From JANXQG01 sp964615095 (GTDB lineage Bacteria > Planctomycetota > Planctomycetia > Pirellulales > Thermoguttaceae), in NCBI GenBank assembly GCA_964615095.1, contig CAZTPX010000038.1:1-64000 (forward strand): a stretch of 64,000 bases of DNA. The letters are read 5' to 3'. The notes below the pieces were generated by a model. The model did no database searches, was not told where the DNA came from, and saw only the letters and a program-made list of their open reading frames with translations. Both the position numbers and the translations under genes were made by a program. Numbering within the stretch: position 1 is the first letter of the stretch; the number at the start of each line of letters is the position of its first letter. Positions 36,110 to 46,188 of the stretch are shown here, piece after piece.

Positions 36110-39100
36110 ATGCGTATGCGATTACCGTTCATGCTGTTTCCGGTCTGGCTGGTTTCGGCCCTGCTCGGGCCCCTGAACGCTGGGGAGAGTCCCTCATCCA
36201 CCACGACCACAATACTCGATGGGCAGTGGTCTCTGGCCGTAGATCCGCAGAACGTGGGCCGCCAGCAGAAGTGGTTCGAGCGCGAGCCGGTCGCGCCAGC
36301 GAAACCGGCCAAGGTGCCCTGGATCATCCAGGAGGCCTTTCCCGGCTATCACGGGGTCGCCTGGTATTGGCGGGATTTCGCGGCCCCCGAGCCTCCGCGC
36401 GAGCCGGCCCGCTATCTGTTGCGGTTCTGGGCCGTCGATTACAAGGCCGACGTCTGGCTCAACGGTGTGGCGCTGGGCGGCCACGAAGGCGGCGAAACAC
36501 CGTTCGTGCTCGATGCCTCCAAGGCCATCCGCCCTGGACAGCGGAACCGGCTCACTGTGCGCGTGCTCAATCCCACGCATCAAGCCATCGACGGGATCGT
36601 GCTCAACGAAACGCCCCACCGCAACAAGGTCATTCCCTACGGTCCGGGCAGTGCCTGGGACCAGGGCGGGATCATGGACTCCGTAGCGCTACTGGTGACG
36701 CCGCAGGTCCGCATTGCCGACCTGTTCGTCCAGCCCGACTGGAAGACCGGCGACATCGCCGTGCGGGTCACGATCAATAATGCCGCTGGGGATGCGGCGG
36801 CCGCCCGACTAGACCTGACCGTCGGCCCGGCAGCTGCGGGCGAGACCTTGGCCGTCGCCGCAACGGATCGCACGCTGCCGGCGGGAGATAGCCTTATCCA
36901 AGTGAAACTCCACCTGGACCAGCCGAGGCCCTGGGACCTGAGCGATCCCTACCTGTACCGCGTCACGGCGCGGATCAACCGACCGGGTGTGGCGTTTTTC
37001 GACGAGCAGAGCGTGTGTTGCGGGTTCCGCGATTTTCGCTTCGAGAAAGGCGCCTTCCGGCTCAACGGCCGGCGGATCTTCCTGCGCTGTTCGCACACGG
37101 GCAACTGTTGCCCGATCGGCCTGGAGATGCCGCACGACCCCGATTTCCTCCGCCGCGACCTGATCAATGCCAAGGCCATGCGATTCAATGCTATTCGTTT
37201 CATTTCCGGCGTCGCCAAACGCTACCAACTGGACCTTTGCGACGAGATCGGCCTGATGGTCTATGAGGAGCCGTATGCCGCCTGGTGCATGGTCGACTCG
37301 CCGAAGTTCGCCCAGCGCTACGACGATTCAGTGCTGGGCATGGTGCTCCGCGACCGCAATCACCCGAGCGTCACGATGTGGGGCCTGCTCAACGAAACGC
37401 CGGACGGTCCCGTGTTTCGCCACGCGCTTGGTTTTCTGTCGGAGCTGCGCGGCTGGGACGACTCGCGGATGGTCATGCTCAACAGCGGGCGATGGGACAA
37501 CCAGGAGGGCCAGGTTGCCGAAATCCAGAGTTGGCATCCCCAGGGGCATGATGACCCGTGCGTGACGTTCAATCCTACGGGGCACACGATCAAGGCCCTC
37601 GGCATCACCTGGGCGCCAGGGCAACTGGCATTCCACCCCGGCCGTAAAGGGCAGTACGCCGTGGTCCGCTGGACGGCCGCTGCCGACGATACGGTCAATG
37701 CGTCGGCCGTCTTCACCAGCATCGCCGAGCACGCGACCACCGACGTCCACGTTCTCCACAATGGGCATTCGCTTTACGCCGGATTTATTAACCTCCACGG
37801 TGCGGGCGCGGAGTCGAAGTACCTAGGCGCCATTTCCGTCCACGCGGGTGACACGTTCGATTGCATTTGCGGCTTCGGCAACAATGATTACGGCGCCGAC
37901 ACCACCGCGGTGTCGATTACCGTGCGATCGTCTGCCGGACAGATTTCCAACGCCGCCCGCGAGTTTTCTAGCCGACAGAATCCCAACGGTCCGTGGAGCT
38001 ACGGGCAGTGTTCCCCTGGGCCAATTCCGAAGGCCGAAACCTTCGTGCGATTCCCGTCACAGCCGGCGACCGTGGCCGCCGGCTCGCTCAGCAATCCGGG
38101 GTCAAAGGTCTGGGAAGACGTTCTGGACGACAAGCATCCGTACCAGGGGGTTCCGCATACGGCCGGTATTATTCAGACGCTGCGGACCCTGGGCAAATAC
38201 GACAAGCCGCTTTTCATATCCGAGTATGGCATCGGCAGCGCGGTCGATCTGCTGCGAGTGGTTCGGCTTTACGAACAGGCTGGCAAGGCCGATGCCGACG
38301 ATGCGCAGTACTATCGCCAGCAGCGCGACCGCTTCCTGGCCGATTGGCAGCGGTGGAAAATGTCGGGAGTTTTCGATCGGCCCGAGGACTTTTTCGCCCA
38401 GAGCAACGCGCGTATGGCCTCCCAGCGACTGCTGGGTTTGAACGCGATCCGCGCCAACCCGAACGTGGTCGGCCACAGTGTCACCGGAACGGTCGATCAG
38501 GGCATGACGGGCGAAGGGCTATGGACGACCTTTCGCGAATTGAAACCGGGTACGGTCGACGCTGTTTTCGACGGTTTGGCGCCGCTCCGCTGGTGCCTGT
38601 TCGCCGAACCGGTGAATTTTTATCGCGGCGCGCCCGTGCGGTTGGAGGCCCTGCTGGCCAACGAAGACGCCCTGCCGGCGGGCCAGTATCCCGTGCGGCT
38701 TCAGGTGGCCGGACCCGACACGGCCCGCGTCTGGGAGCAAACCGTCACGCTCTCGATCCCCGCAACCAACAACAAGAGCGAGTCGCCCCTGGTGCTGCCG
38801 GTCTTCGATCGAGCGGTCGTGATCGATGGACCGGCGGGCAAGTATCGTTTCTCGGCAACTTTCCAGCGCGGCGCGGCGGCCGCGGGAGAAAGCGTGGAAT
38901 TCTATGTTGCCGCCCCGCTTCCGCCACCCGGATTTGACGCCGAGGTCGTCGTTTGGGGCGACGACGCCGGATTGATCGCATGGCTGCGCGAGCATGGCAT
39001 GCGCAGCCGGCAGTTCTCATCGGCGGTCCCCACCGGGCGGGAGTTGATCCTCGCCGCGGCCCGTCCTCCAGCGCCGGGTGGCGCCACGGCTTTCGCCGAA

Positions 39101-39625
39101 TTGGCGCGGCGCATGGCGCGTGGCGCCACGGTGGTCTTTCTCTCTCCGGCGGTCTTCGCCCAAGGCAACGACAAGACAGCGTGGCTGCCGTTGGCCCGCA
39201 AGGGTAACTTCACCGGGCTGCCTTCCTGGCTGTATCACAAAGACGAGTGGGCAAAGCAGCATGCGATCTTCGACGACTTGCCGGCCGGCGGATTGCTGGA
39301 CTATACGTTCTACCGCGAGTTGATCCCTCAATCCGCCTTTATCGACCTCGATCCTCCGGCCGAGACGGTTGCCGCGGCCATCGATGCTTCATGCGGCTAT
39401 TCCTCGGGGCTGTTGGTAGCCGTGTATCCGTTGGGCGCCGGCGAGTTTGTCTTGAACAGCCTGCAAATCCGCGAGAACCTGGGGCGTCATCCGGCCGCCG
39501 ACAGGTTGCTGCTGAACATGCTCCGCTTTGCGGCCCATGAAATGCATCAGCCGTTGGCCCCGCTTCCCGCGGACTTTGAAGGCCAATTGAAAGGCTTGAA
39601 ATATCAAAGTGGGTTGCCAAACTAG
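36110..39625 (+). CDS. Exported glycoside hydrolase family 2 enzyme with inserted module
   Basis: A 1171-aa beta-galactosidase/beta-glucuronidase-type enzyme. ATG 36110 is chosen because AAAGGAGG precedes it and it starts a signal peptide ending LNAGES. Sugar-binding and Ig-like domains occupy about 20-300 (YWRDFAAPEPPREPARYLLRF, KADVWLNGVALGGHEGG). The TIM barrel holds acid/base E429 (LLNETPDG) and nucleophile E705 (FISEYGIG). Between them lies an insert of about 160 residues from F487 (FNPTGHTIKAL to NPNGPWSYG), unlike ordinary GH2 enzymes. Substrate unknown. Confidence 0.92.
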   Translation: MRMRLPFMLFPVWLVSALLGPLNAGESPSSTTTTILDGQWSLAVDPQNVGRQQKWFEREPVAPAKPAKVPWIIQEAFPGYHGVAWYWRDFAAPEPPREPARYLLRFWAVDYKADVWLNGVALGGHEGGETPFVLDASKAIRPGQRNRLTVRVLNPTHQAIDGIVLNETPHRNKVIPYGPGSAWDQGGIMDSVALLVTPQVRIADLFVQPDWKTGDIAVRVTINNAAGDAAAARLDLTVGPAAAGETLAVAATDRTLPAGDSLIQVKLHLDQPRPWDLSDPYLYRVTARINRPGVAFFDEQSVCCGFRDFRFEKGAFRLNGRRIFLRCSHTGNCCPIGLEMPHDPDFLRRDLINAKAMRFNAIRFISGVAKRYQLDLCDEIGLMVYEEPYAAWCMVDSPKFAQRYDDSVLGMVLRDRNHPSVTMWGLLNETPDGPVFRHALGFLSELRGWDDSRMVMLNSGRWDNQEGQVAEIQSWHPQGHDDPCVTFNPTGHTIKALGITWAPGQLAFHPGRKGQYAVVRWTAAADDTVNASAVFTSIAEHATTDVHVLHNGHSLYAGFINLHGAGAESKYLGAISVHAGDTFDCICGFGNNDYGADTTAVSITVRSSAGQISNAAREFSSRQNPNGPWSYGQCSPGPIPKAETFVRFPSQPATVAAGSLSNPGSKVWEDVLDDKHPYQGVPHTAGIIQTLRTLGKYDKPLFISEYGIGSAVDLLRVVRLYEQAGKADADDAQYYRQQRDRFLADWQRWKMSGVFDRPEDFFAQSNARMASQRLLGLNAIRANPNVVGHSVTGTVDQGMTGEGLWTTFRELKPGTVDAVFDGLAPLRWCLFAEPVNFYRGAPVRLEALLANEDALPAGQYPVRLQVAGPDTARVWEQTVTLSIPATNNKSESPLVLPVFDRAVVIDGPAGKYRFSATFQRGAAAAGESVEFYVAAPLPPPGFDAEVVVWGDDAGLIAWLREHGMRSRQFSSAVPTGRELILAAARPPAPGGATAFAELARRMARGATVVFLSPAVFAQGNDKTAWLPLARKGNFTGLPSWLYHKDEWAKQHAIFDDLPAGGLLDYTFYRELIPQSAFIDLDPPAETVAAAIDASCGYSSGLLVAVYPLGAGEFVLNSLQIRENLGRHPAADRLLLNMLRFAAHEMHQPLAPLPADFEGQLKGLKYQSGLPN

Positions 39626-39685
39626 ACTTGCCATCAACTATGTGAAAATAACGTGCCATTCTTTCGATCGCGATAGAAACCTACT

Positions 39686-40624
39686 ATGATCGACTACGAC
39701 AGTCCGTGGAAAGAAGCCCTCGACTTCTTCTTTGAGCCTTTTCTTAAACTGTTCTTCCCGGCAGCGCACGCCGATATCGACTGGAGCCGGGGTTGCGAGT
39801 CCTTGGAAAAGGAGTTGCAGCAAATCGCTCCGGAAGCGGAAATCGGGCGACGGTATGTTGATAAGCTGGCCAAAGTCTGGCTGAACAGCGGCGAGGAACA
39901 GTGGGTGCTGGTTCACGTCGAGGTGCAAATGTCTGCCGACGGCAAATTTCCCTGGCGGATGTATGTCTACAACTATCGGTTGTTCGACAAGTATAATAGA
40001 GAGGTGGCCAGTTTTGCCGTGCTCGGCGACGACACCCCTGACTGGCGGCCACATAGTTTCGGCTATAAGCGGTGGGGCGTGGAAGTGGGGTTCCGTTTCC
40101 CGTCGGTCAAGCTCCTGGATTATGCGGCAAGACGGGCAGAATTGGAGGAAAGCGACAATCCCTTTGCCATCGTGGTCTTGGCTCATTTGGACACGCAGGA
40201 AACGCGCCATGACCCGGGCGAGCGGAAAGGTCGGAAGTTCTGGTTGGTCAAGAGGCTTCGCCAGCGAGGGTGGAGCGAGACGCAAGTTCGGCAGCTTTTT
40301 CGTTTGATCGACTGGATGCTGGAGCTTCCAACGCCCCTGGACAACGAATTTTGGAAGGAACTGAAACAGTACGAGGAGAAAGAACAAATGCCTTTTGTTA
40401 CAACACCAGAACGATTTGGCCGTGCCGAGGGCCGGCTTGAGGGCCGGCTTGAGGGCATTGAAGCGGTCTTGGATGTGAGATTTCACGATGTCGGCGTCCA
40501 ACTCATGCAGGAGATTCGCCAGATCCACGACCCGGAGCAACTAGAGAAGATACTCCGCGCCGCCAAGACCGTTGCCAGCCCTGAGGAACTCCGCAAGCTC
40601 TGGGCCGGTGGCGTATCGGATTAG
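39686..40624 (+). CDS. Rpn-type PD-(D/E)XK nuclease / putative transposase-like protein
   Basis: A 312-aa protein similar to the Rpn/DUF4351-related family of PD-(D/E)XK nucleases. The central strand WVLVHVEVQMS provides the E-x-Q type motif, preceded by the YVDKLAKVWL strand with the expected Asp. A C-terminal helical part has a repeated EGRLEGRLEG phrase. These proteins promote recombination in E. coli, but the role here is unknown. It lies alone between the GH2 and GH38-like genes, which suggests insertion into a sugar-use region. Confidence 0.85.
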   Translation: MIDYDSPWKEALDFFFEPFLKLFFPAAHADIDWSRGCESLEKELQQIAPEAEIGRRYVDKLAKVWLNSGEEQWVLVHVEVQMSADGKFPWRMYVYNYRLFDKYNREVASFAVLGDDTPDWRPHSFGYKRWGVEVGFRFPSVKLLDYAARRAELEESDNPFAIVVLAHLDTQETRHDPGERKGRKFWLVKRLRQRGWSETQVRQLFRLIDWMLELPTPLDNEFWKELKQYEEKEQMPFVTTPERFGRAEGRLEGRLEGIEAVLDVRFHDVGVQLMQEIRQIHDPEQLEKILRAAKTVASPEELRKLWAGGVSD

Positions 40625-40688
40625 ACAGCAGTTCGTGGACGCGCGATTTCGGTTCATCGTCTGCCGAGAAAGCCTTTCCTACGATAGA

Positions 40689-43454
40689 CTACCGCTGCTG
40701 TGTCGGCGCCAATAGTACAAAACTTGCCGGGGCCATCGAGCGGACCTTTGCTGGGAACACGCCCTGCGCGGACACTGCGATCGGCGCGCCGGTCGGCTGG
40801 CCGCGCAAATCGCAAGGCTGCGCGGTGGCAACCTTCATTCCACGGGGCAAGTGAACCGTAAACTCGCCTCCGTCGCCTGCCTGCTCCCACAACCGCAGCA
40901 ACGTGCCCTCGCCGTACGGATTGGGGCCGAAGGCCGTAACCAGCGGCCCTCGGCTGGATGGGGCTGCGCCGGCCGCCGGTAACTTCTCGACGAGCAGGCC
41001 GGTCGCCTGCGGCGGCAGCTTTCCCGCCGGGCCTTCCGCATAGGCGGCCACACACGCGACGCGGGCCTCCCACGATTTGCCGATCAGTGATGTGGGGGTT
41101 GACCCATTCTCCGGGATCACCCAGAGGCGAAACCGCGACGACCAGGAACCGTCGATCCACTGGGCAAAATTCGTCGAGTAGAGGTTGTTGAACAGATTGA
41201 CGAAGACGTCGGGTTTGTGGGCCACGAAATCGCGGGAATAACGCCATAACCCCGGCCGCTCCAGGCTGACGAGTTGGGCGTCGATCGGGCAGATTCCTAT
41301 CCGTGGGCCGTCGGCGCCTTCCACCGTCAGCCCGCCGTTGAGGCAGAAGAGGTCGTGGTTTGAGCTGCGGACCAGATCCTTGGCGGGGTTGACGATGCTG
41401 CCCAGCCGGGCTAACCGGAAAGTCGGATCGTCGGCCCGAAGCGGGAAGCAAAGCCAGCCGCCCTCAGGCCACGGATCGGGCGTCTTCTTGCTGATCGACC
41501 ATTCCAGGTCGAGCCACGGTTCACCGGCGTAAAGGGTGACTCGCAGTTGCGTCGTATCGGGAATGGTGTCGTGCGGCGTTGACGTGAGCAGGGCAGAGGT
41601 ATAGGTTGGCCCGCTGCATACCACCATCGACGTAGCCTTTGCCGTCGCCGCGTGGTAGGGATGCTCTTTGCCCGAGGGCAGATTGGGTTTGCTCTGGCAG
41701 CCGATCTCGCCAGGATCCTGGTTGGGGCGATGGGTGACGTAATCGTGGGCATGTTGTAGGCCCTGCTCGGCGTCGAATCGCTCATACAAATATTGCCCTA
41801 GGGCATAGGGCGACCGCGAGTTGACCAGTTCCCGACCGGTTCGCTTGTCGATGATCGACTTGATGCCGCAACGGGCCCGGTCGAGAATTACGCGGAGAAA
41901 CTCGTTCTCCAGGAACTGGGTTTGCTCGTCGCGCAAAACACTTCGGTCAAAGGGTTCCCGTAGGGGTGCGAAGGTACGGTAACCCAGCGGAGGCAGGTCT
42001 CTTGCCACAAACCGCAAGACAAGCCGCTTCCCTCCCATGTACTCGCATGGTACGGGGATAGTCTGGTGGGTAACAACCTCGGTGAGTGCGCTGGTCCAGT
42101 CGCTCCAGCGAATCTCGACCGCGCCGTCGCGGGTCCAGGGAAGCGGGTTGAAGACGACAATCCGCGGCCCCGACACGGCGACGGCCTTTGCCAGCGCGGC
42201 AGCATGCTCCGCGAGAGCCGGTTCCACCAGTTCCGCGGCCCGGTGGGCGTAGGCCCGTTTCTGGTCGAATCCCTCCAGGAGGAAACGATACTTGCCGTCG
42301 GCCAGATTCTTCTTCCATTGCTCGCCATAGGCATAGCCGGCGTATCGGCCCACGTCGGGGCCCCAAGTGTGTTCGCCGAACAGCAGCGTGTTCTCGTAGG
42401 CACCGCGGACGGCCTCTTTGGCGGATGCGGCCGGCACGCCCCAGGTCTTCAGCAGCGTGTCGAGCGATTCCAGGGCTGCGATCCGCGGCCGCGTAACGTG
42501 TGCCAACTGGGTTTCGATGGGCATCGACCCGATCCCGTAAATCCACGTGTCCGGCGTGTCGTCGCGGACCACCGGCAGGTCTGGCTTTTCGTGGGCCATG
42601 GCGTCGGCAAAGTCCGACAAGCGGCCGAAGCGGACCCGTACGCCCGGCAAGTCCCGCTTGGCCCGCGCGAACAGGTCCTCGACCATTTTTCGGTCGGGCG
42701 GGCCCTGGTTGTCGTAGGTCATCCACATACAGAGCCACGTCTTGTAGGGCCAGTTTGCCGGAGGGCAAAGGTCCGATCCATAGGTCCGCGACAGCGCCGT
42801 CAGGACCCGCGAGCCGTCCGGGCCTTCCCACCAGAATAGTTCGGGGAGGTCGGCGGGAGTGCAATTGTCGTTGCAGCCGTGGTGGAAGAACTTTACGCCG
42901 GCGTTGGCCAGGACCGTGGCCAGCCCGCGGGTGTGGTCGGGCACGTCGGTCATCTTGCAGCCGGTGGGAAGGGGCTGCCCGGCAAGGCGGGCCATCTCCA
43001 CCGAGAAACGAAAACCACGGGTCAGGTCTTCCAGGTCGAGCGATTCGGTGTGCGTGGTAAACGCCAGGGCATGGGGGACCAGCCTACCGGCCCGCATGGC
43101 CGCTATGAACCGCTCGCGGCGATCCGCGTTCTGGCCCGTCCAGAGCACCTGCGACATCGGCCAGCCAGCCAAGGTCCAGGAGAACTGCATGTCCGGCGGC
43201 AGGCCGCGGCTCTCGTCGACCAGTTTCAGGGCCTGGTCGGCCATCGACGTCCGATAGTGGTCCACGACGCGGCTGGCGAGGTCTGTATAGCCGATGTCGA
43301 AGTGCGTCTTGGAAACGACGATCACCTCCTCCAACTTGGGCCAGCGCGAGGCATTCCCGGCCCAAGCCGGTATCGCCGCCGTGGCAACGCAGGCCAGCAG
43401 GAGGAAGCGAATAGCAAGGCGCATCCGCGCCGGTCGGGCAGTGGCATGAACCAT
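40689..43454 (-). CDS. Exported glycoside hydrolase 38-like protein (DUF5054 type)
   Basis: A 921-aa protein with an N-terminal signal (LAIRFLLLACVATAAIPAWA). The catalytic-type domain resembles alpha-mannosidases: KTHFDIGYTDLA carries the H-x-D metal site, FFHHGCNDN resembles a second histidine site, and FNPLPWTRDGAVEI marks the beta-sandwich C-terminal region. ATG 43454 has AAGGA upstream at good spacing; ATG 43424 is the alternative that trims the signal peptide. With the GH2 enzyme it suggests use of complex glycans. Exact substrate unknown. Confidence 0.88.
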   Translation of the reverse strand: MVHATARPARMRLAIRFLLLACVATAAIPAWAGNASRWPKLEEVIVVSKTHFDIGYTDLASRVVDHYRTSMADQALKLVDESRGLPPDMQFSWTLAGWPMSQVLWTGQNADRRERFIAAMRAGRLVPHALAFTTHTESLDLEDLTRGFRFSVEMARLAGQPLPTGCKMTDVPDHTRGLATVLANAGVKFFHHGCNDNCTPADLPELFWWEGPDGSRVLTALSRTYGSDLCPPANWPYKTWLCMWMTYDNQGPPDRKMVEDLFARAKRDLPGVRVRFGRLSDFADAMAHEKPDLPVVRDDTPDTWIYGIGSMPIETQLAHVTRPRIAALESLDTLLKTWGVPAASAKEAVRGAYENTLLFGEHTWGPDVGRYAGYAYGEQWKKNLADGKYRFLLEGFDQKRAYAHRAAELVEPALAEHAAALAKAVAVSGPRIVVFNPLPWTRDGAVEIRWSDWTSALTEVVTHQTIPVPCEYMGGKRLVLRFVARDLPPLGYRTFAPLREPFDRSVLRDEQTQFLENEFLRVILDRARCGIKSIIDKRTGRELVNSRSPYALGQYLYERFDAEQGLQHAHDYVTHRPNQDPGEIGCQSKPNLPSGKEHPYHAATAKATSMVVCSGPTYTSALLTSTPHDTIPDTTQLRVTLYAGEPWLDLEWSISKKTPDPWPEGGWLCFPLRADDPTFRLARLGSIVNPAKDLVRSSNHDLFCLNGGLTVEGADGPRIGICPIDAQLVSLERPGLWRYSRDFVAHKPDVFVNLFNNLYSTNFAQWIDGSWSSRFRLWVIPENGSTPTSLIGKSWEARVACVAAYAEGPAGKLPPQATGLLVEKLPAAGAAPSSRGPLVTAFGPNPYGEGTLLRLWEQAGDGGEFTVHLPRGMKVATAQPCDLRGQPTGAPIAVSAQGVFPAKVRSMAPASFVLLAPTQQR

Positions 43455-43596
43455 GACGATTTCCTTGGTATGAAGATCAGCAAGTCGGAAAGTTGTCCAT
43501 CAATTGATCCTTAATATACACTCGGTTCCTCTCGCTTCGCAAGAATCGCCGCGGTAGTGGGGTGGTTCGAGGTACGAGACCCACCCTATTACGGCC

Positions 43597-43669
43597 TACG
43601 GCCGGCGGGAAACCGGCTGAAGCCGGGACTACAAACGTGGGTAGGCGCAAGCCCGCGGCGCGCTATAAT
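43597..43669 (+). promoter_or_regulatory. TATAAT box and family B-like remnant before trxB
   Basis: AAACCGGCTGAAGCCGGGACTACAA looks like a decayed family B half at about 43608-43632. A perfect TATAAT lies at 43664-43669, 51 bases before the trxB ATG. No convincing -35 box is present. Confidence 0.4.
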
Positions 43670-43720
43670 ACTGTCATTGAACCTGCTCGTTCCTATGTTT
43701 ACCCAAGTGGATGCCCATTC

Positions 43721-44767
43721 ATGCCTGAGAAAGTAATCATCATCGGCAGTGGTCCGGCCGCCTGGACGGCCGCAATTTACGCCGCCCGTGCGGAACTCAA
43801 TCCCCTGGTCTTCGAGGGGGCCGATACGGCGGAGAACAAGATCGCCGGCACCCTGCCGATGGGCCAGTTGGCGCTAACGACCGAAGTGGAGAACTACCCC
43901 GGTTTCCCGGCGGGCAATCTGGATGCCTATCTCGACTCGGCCTTGCCGCCGGACAAGCGGCTGGTGATGCCGCCGCACAGCGGGCACGGCGTCCAAGGGC
44001 CGGAATTGCTCGAGTTGATGCGGCAACAAGCAGTCAACTTCGGCACCCGGACCGTGAGCGAGGACGTCAAATGTGTCGACTTCCGCAGGCGGCCCTTGCA
44101 ACTCAATGCCTCCGACGGCAACTCCTACGAGGCCCGGACGGTGATCGTGGCCACTGGGGCGCGGGCCAACTATCTTGGCCTGCCGTCGGAAGATAAGTAC
44201 AAAAACCGAGGCGTCAGCGGTTGCGCCGTCTGCGACGGCGCGTTGCCCCGCTTCCGCAACAAGCCGCTGGCCGTGATCGGCGGCGGCGACTCGGCCGTCG
44301 AGGAGGCCACCTACCTCACCAAGTTCGCCAGCAAGGTCTACCTCGTCCATCGCCGCGACAAACTGCGGGCGTCGAAGATCATGGTCGAGCGGGCCGAAGC
44401 CAACCCCAAGATCGAGATCCTTTGGAACCGTACCGTGGGCGAAGTCCAGGGCAGTGACCGCGAGGGCGTGACCGGCGTGCGCCTCAAGAGCACCGTGGGC
44501 GAGCCGGACTTGGAACTGCCCATCACCGGTTTCTTCCTCGGCATCGGCCACACGCCCAATACGGCCTTTCTGCACGGCGCGTTGGAACTGACCGACAAGG
44601 GATACGTCGTCTGGAGTTCGCCCATGCGGACCTGGACCAGCGTGCCCGGCGTATTCGCCGCCGGCGACGTGGCCGACGACTACTATCGCCAGGCCATCAC
44701 CGCCGCCGCCACCGGCTGCATGGCAGCGCTGGACGCCGAGCGCTGGCTGGCGGAACATGGGGAATGA
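43721..44767 (+). CDS. trxB: Thioredoxin-disulfide reductase
   Basis: FAD/NADPH enzyme that reduces thioredoxin. The protein is 348 aa from ATG 43721. FAD motif VIIIGSGPAAWTAAIYAARA, NADPH motif AVIGGGDSAVEEATYL, active site CAVC (C168/C171) and C-terminal GVFAAGDVADDYYRQ are all intact. It is about 28 residues longer than E. coli TrxB, with an insertion before GPELLELMRQQA (segment LPPDKRLVMPPHSGHG). AsnS follows 3 bases downstream, a likely operon. Confidence 0.95.
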   Translation: MPEKVIIIGSGPAAWTAAIYAARAELNPLVFEGADTAENKIAGTLPMGQLALTTEVENYPGFPAGNLDAYLDSALPPDKRLVMPPHSGHGVQGPELLELMRQQAVNFGTRTVSEDVKCVDFRRRPLQLNASDGNSYEARTVIVATGARANYLGLPSEDKYKNRGVSGCAVCDGALPRFRNKPLAVIGGGDSAVEEATYLTKFASKVYLVHRRDKLRASKIMVERAEANPKIEILWNRTVGEVQGSDREGVTGVRLKSTVGEPDLELPITGFFLGIGHTPNTAFLHGALELTDKGYVVWSSPMRTWTSVPGVFAAGDVADDYYRQAITAAATGCMAALDAERWLAEHGE

Positions 44768-44770
44768 ACC

Positions 44771-46183
44771 ATGAAAAAACTCTCTGTCGCCCAAGCCCGT
44801 TTGGCTGACTCTGTCGGCCAGGAAGTCCTCCTGCAGGGTTGGATCCGCACCCGCCGCGATTCCAAGGGCGGGTTCAGCTTCCTGGAACTCAACGACGGTT
44901 CCTCCTTTGGCAATATCCAGGTCGTCGCCCCGGGCACGCTGTCCAACTACGAGTCGGACGTTAAGCGGCTCACGGTCGGTTGCAGCGTCAGCGTCGAGGG
45001 CCTGGTCAAGGCCTCGCCGGGCAAGGGCCAGGCCACCGAGGTCGAGGCCCGCAGCGTGACCGTCCACGGTTGGGCCGATCCCGACGCTTTTCCCATCCAG
45101 AAGAAAGGGGCCAGTTTCGAGTTCCTCCGCACGGTGGCCCATTTGCGGCCGCGGACCAATACCTTCGGCGCCATGGCCCGCGTGCGCAACTGCGTCTGCC
45201 GCTCGATCCACGATTTTTTCCAGGAAGAAGGCTTCCTCTACGTCCACACTCCGCTGATCACGGCCAGCGACTGCGAAGGGGCTGGGGCCATGTTCAAGGT
45301 CACCACGCTGGACCTCGGCAATCCGCCTGTTCCTGAAGAAGGTCTTTACAACCCCGCTTGGGACGTCGACTTCTCCAAGGACTTCTTCCAGCGGCCGGCC
45401 TATCTGACCGTCAGCGGGCAGCTTGAAGCCGAGACCTACGCCTGCTCGATGGGCAAGTGCTACACCTTCGGCCCGACCTTCCGCGCCGAGAACTCCAACA
45501 CGGCCCGGCACCTGGCCGAGTTCTGGATGGTCGAGCCTGAGGCGGCATTCTTCGAGCTGACCGACAACATGGACCTGGCCGAGCGGTTCCTCAAGCGGAT
45601 CTTCCGCGATGTCTTGGCGCGCTGTACGGAGGACATGGAATTTTTCCGCGACCGCATCGACAAGACGGTGATCGACACACTCCAGCACGTCCTGGCCAGC
45701 GACTTCGTCCGCCTGCCCTATACCGAGGCCGTGGAGATCCTCAAGGCCTCTGGGCGGAAGTTCGAGTTTCCGGTCGAGTGGGGCCACGACCTGCAGGCCG
45801 AGCACGAGCGATTCCTGACCGAGGAGCACTTCAAATCGCCGGTGATCCTTTTCAACTATCCCCGCTCGATCAAGCCGTTCTACATGCGGCTGAACGACGA
45901 CGGCCGCACGGTGCGGGCGATGGACGTGCTGGTGCCTAAGGTAGGCGAGATCATCGGAGGCAGCCAGCGCGAGGAGCGGCTGGACGTGCTGGAAATGCGG
46001 ATGAAGGAGCAGGGCCTCAATCCCGAGAGCTACTGGTGGTATCTCGATCTGCGGCGCTACGGCACGGTGCCGCATTCCGGCTTCGGCCTGGGTGTGGAGC
46101 GGGTCTTGCTCTTCATCACCGGCATGGCCAACATCCGCGACGTGATTCCCTATCCGCGCACGCCGGGCAGCGCGGAGTTTTGA
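44771..46183 (+). CDS. asnS: Asparaginyl-tRNA synthetase
   Basis: Charges tRNA-Asn. The protein is 470 aa, class II synthetase. The OB anticodon-binding domain occupies residues about 16-110 (VLLQGWIRTRRDSKGGFSFLELNDG). Motif 2 is FRAENSNTARHLAEFWMVEPE and motif 3 is GFGLGVERVLLFITGMANIRD. Presence of a bona fide AsnRS suggests direct aminoacylation rather than the amidotransferase route. It lies 3 bases after trxB and 5 bases before a TrmH-like gene. Confidence 0.97.
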   Translation: MKKLSVAQARLADSVGQEVLLQGWIRTRRDSKGGFSFLELNDGSSFGNIQVVAPGTLSNYESDVKRLTVGCSVSVEGLVKASPGKGQATEVEARSVTVHGWADPDAFPIQKKGASFEFLRTVAHLRPRTNTFGAMARVRNCVCRSIHDFFQEEGFLYVHTPLITASDCEGAGAMFKVTTLDLGNPPVPEEGLYNPAWDVDFSKDFFQRPAYLTVSGQLEAETYACSMGKCYTFGPTFRAENSNTARHLAEFWMVEPEAAFFELTDNMDLAERFLKRIFRDVLARCTEDMEFFRDRIDKTVIDTLQHVLASDFVRLPYTEAVEILKASGRKFEFPVEWGHDLQAEHERFLTEEHFKSPVILFNYPRSIKPFYMRLNDDGRTVRAMDVLVPKVGEIIGGSQREERLDVLEMRMKEQGLNPESYWWYLDLRRYGTVPHSGFGLGVERVLLFITGMANIRDVIPYPRTPGSAEF

Positions 46184-46188
46184 GGTTT

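Noticed and set aside
43874..46075. 733-aa minus-strand open frame opposite trxB and asnS
   Set aside because: It is antisense to two strongly supported genes and lacks a recognisable family; long antisense frames are expected in GC-rich DNA.
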